Source of the DNA: Cymbidium sinense
Lineage: Eukaryota > Streptophyta > Magnoliopsida > Asparagales > Orchidaceae
Assembly (NCBI GenBank): GCA_021442155.1
Contig: CM038223.1
Span: forward strand, 31,966,983 to 32,030,982
DNA: 64,000 bases
Direction of reading: 5' to 3'
Each line of letters starts with the position of its first letter. The first letter of the stretch is position 1. The notes beneath the pieces are model-generated. The model saw nothing but the letters and a program-made list of their open reading frames with translations, was not told the DNA's origin and made no database searches. Position numbers and translations under genes: made by a program. Below are positions 62,941-64,000 of this stretch, in pieces.

Positions 62941-64000
62941 CATTCCTATGTATTTTGGTATTAAAACTTGGATAGATCTTTAATGTACATGTATAAATAA
63001 GTTAATTAACTAAAAATATAAATTCCAAATATATGTATTCATCATCATTTAAATGTGCCAAAAATACATTGTATGTATATATATGCTAAGGGTTAAGGTC
63101 ATATGAACATCATATGTGATGGAAAGGAATGACTTGATACATGTAATGTGATAGTAATTCAATTATGTTAATCCTAATATGTCTTTCACATTGAATAAGA
63201 TTATTTGAGGTTAACCTTAACTTAGGACTAATAAAATAAAAATATGTAATAAGGCATTCACTAAATAAAACTAAGTCAAAAAAATATGCTTTAAAAAATG
63301 ACTTAAGGTAGGGATGAAAAAGGCTAAGCCTCTTTCTTCTCTTTATAACACTTAGATGCTAAGTGTAAGTCAAATGAAACCAAGTAAAACATAAATTAAA
63401 ATTCACAAATCAACTAAAGAAATTGAAATGAAACCAACCTTTATGTTAAATTAAATTCTTCCACACTTAGAAAAGCATAACTCTAATGCTTAGTTAAGAC
63501 ATACCATACAAAGACTTAGTCACCACTTCTAGCTCTAAGTTAGGATTTATGTTATGATTTATGTGTATGGTGTATTTTATTTGTATTTTGTGATGTAATA
63601 TTTTAGAATGAATGTTAGGCCATTGTTATGCCTAATCATGTCATCTATAGGGGATTGCGCTTAAAGGAATTGTTTAAAAATAAATATAAATGCTCTCTTT
63701 GCAGGTTGCTTATACCCTAAACATAATCCAAGTTAGGATAGGTAGACTTGGTTACCCATGTGCAAGGTGCTAAGTCCAAATTATAAATATAATTGGTTGA
63801 GTTTATATGTATGTTCAGCTAATATATGTTTTGTAGGTGTAGTTAGATTTAGTCTTTCTATATAAATGTAATTTTGCAATAGGATTAGGATTAGTGCTAT
63901 GGAGGACTAGGATAAGCACTGGCTAGAAGGCTTTGTTCTAAGGTGTCATGTGATGCCTATGAAGCAAATACAACAAAATCAAGGAAGGAGCATAATCAAA

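Larger units (their letters stand above)
57939..64000 (+). mobile_element. LTR family 2 copy C (continues past the window)
   Basis: It begins TGTCCTCACTTTTGGAGTGA and follows A and B in order: CAATTTGACC tract (58140-59800), TATA box (59804), GC-richer block (59860-60560), candidate splice donor (60560), AT-rich part, three ~240-270-bp units, and the segment B keeps and A lacks (63000-63900). The five bases before it are GCTAT; the right duplication lies outside the window. By comparison with B it should run about 1-2 kb further. Confidence 0.85.

Overview
The window looks like AT-rich, repeat-dominated nuclear DNA of a seed plant with a large genome. I see no intact host gene, no rRNA or tRNA gene and no CRISPR array. 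Almost every stretch can be assigned to decayed LTR retrotransposons and the satellites inside them. The plant assignment rests on Ty3/gypsy Tat-lineage pol genes with a second, archaeal-type RNase H, an ORF resembling the plant mobile domain, a Ty1/copia element with a CAT-CAG-type Met-tRNA primer site, and heavy CG/CNG to TG/CA decay typical of methylated plant repeats. I cannot name the species.

Layout. (1) 1-23413: Tat element 1 on the + strand. It has the end of its 5' LTR (1-1166), a primer-binding site (1173-1190), gag and protease (1354-6050), RT, two RNases H and integrase (12165-15840), a 42-43 bp tandem array (16000-16565), an extra ORF of about 3 kb with a plant-mobile-domain-like block and a coiled-coil tail (16691-19735), and an LTR-like 3' region (about 19741-23413) holding an antisense ORF. 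A solo LTR of a second family (LTR family 2, copy A, 6051-12159, TSD TCCTT) is nested between protease and RT. (2) 23414-30508: minus-strand remains of LTR family 2 (copies D and E) with long (AT)n tracts and an internal duplication. (3) 30509-33054: truncated Ty1/copia element (+). (4) 33055-33272: small minus-strand end fragment of family 2 (F). (5) 33279-36808 and 36809-49830: two minus-strand copies of the Tat LTR-like region, each carrying the antisense ORF. The second is split by solo LTR copy B (39583-46621, 7039 bp, TSD CAGTA). (6) 50030-57938: Tat element 2 on the minus strand. Its order from the 5' side is gag remnant, promoter-like fragment, RT, RNases H, integrase, extra ORF. (7) 57939-64000: copy C of family 2, running off the window.

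How the parts work together. The Tat elements encode the usual gag-pol machinery plus two accessory reading frames. One is a sense ORF with a plant-mobile-domain-like block. The other is an antisense ORF, with its own TATA box, resembling the putative plant transposon protein domain family. The noncoding DNA around the antisense ORF is packed with decayed copies of a 14-bp near-palindrome, AGCGCC-N-CGGCGCT-like. Nearer the LTR end lies a minisatellite of about 60 bp with its own near-palindromic core. The second family is defined by unusually long LTRs (6.1-7 kb) with a hairpin at the 5' tip, a dense array of TTGACY (W-box-like) words before a TATA box, a conserved candidate splice donor and internal repeats of about 240 bp. 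Nesting shows that family 2 copies A, B and C inserted after the Tat elements were in place. All coding regions are inactivated by stops, frameshifts and deletions. Boundaries marked 'about' were judged by eye.
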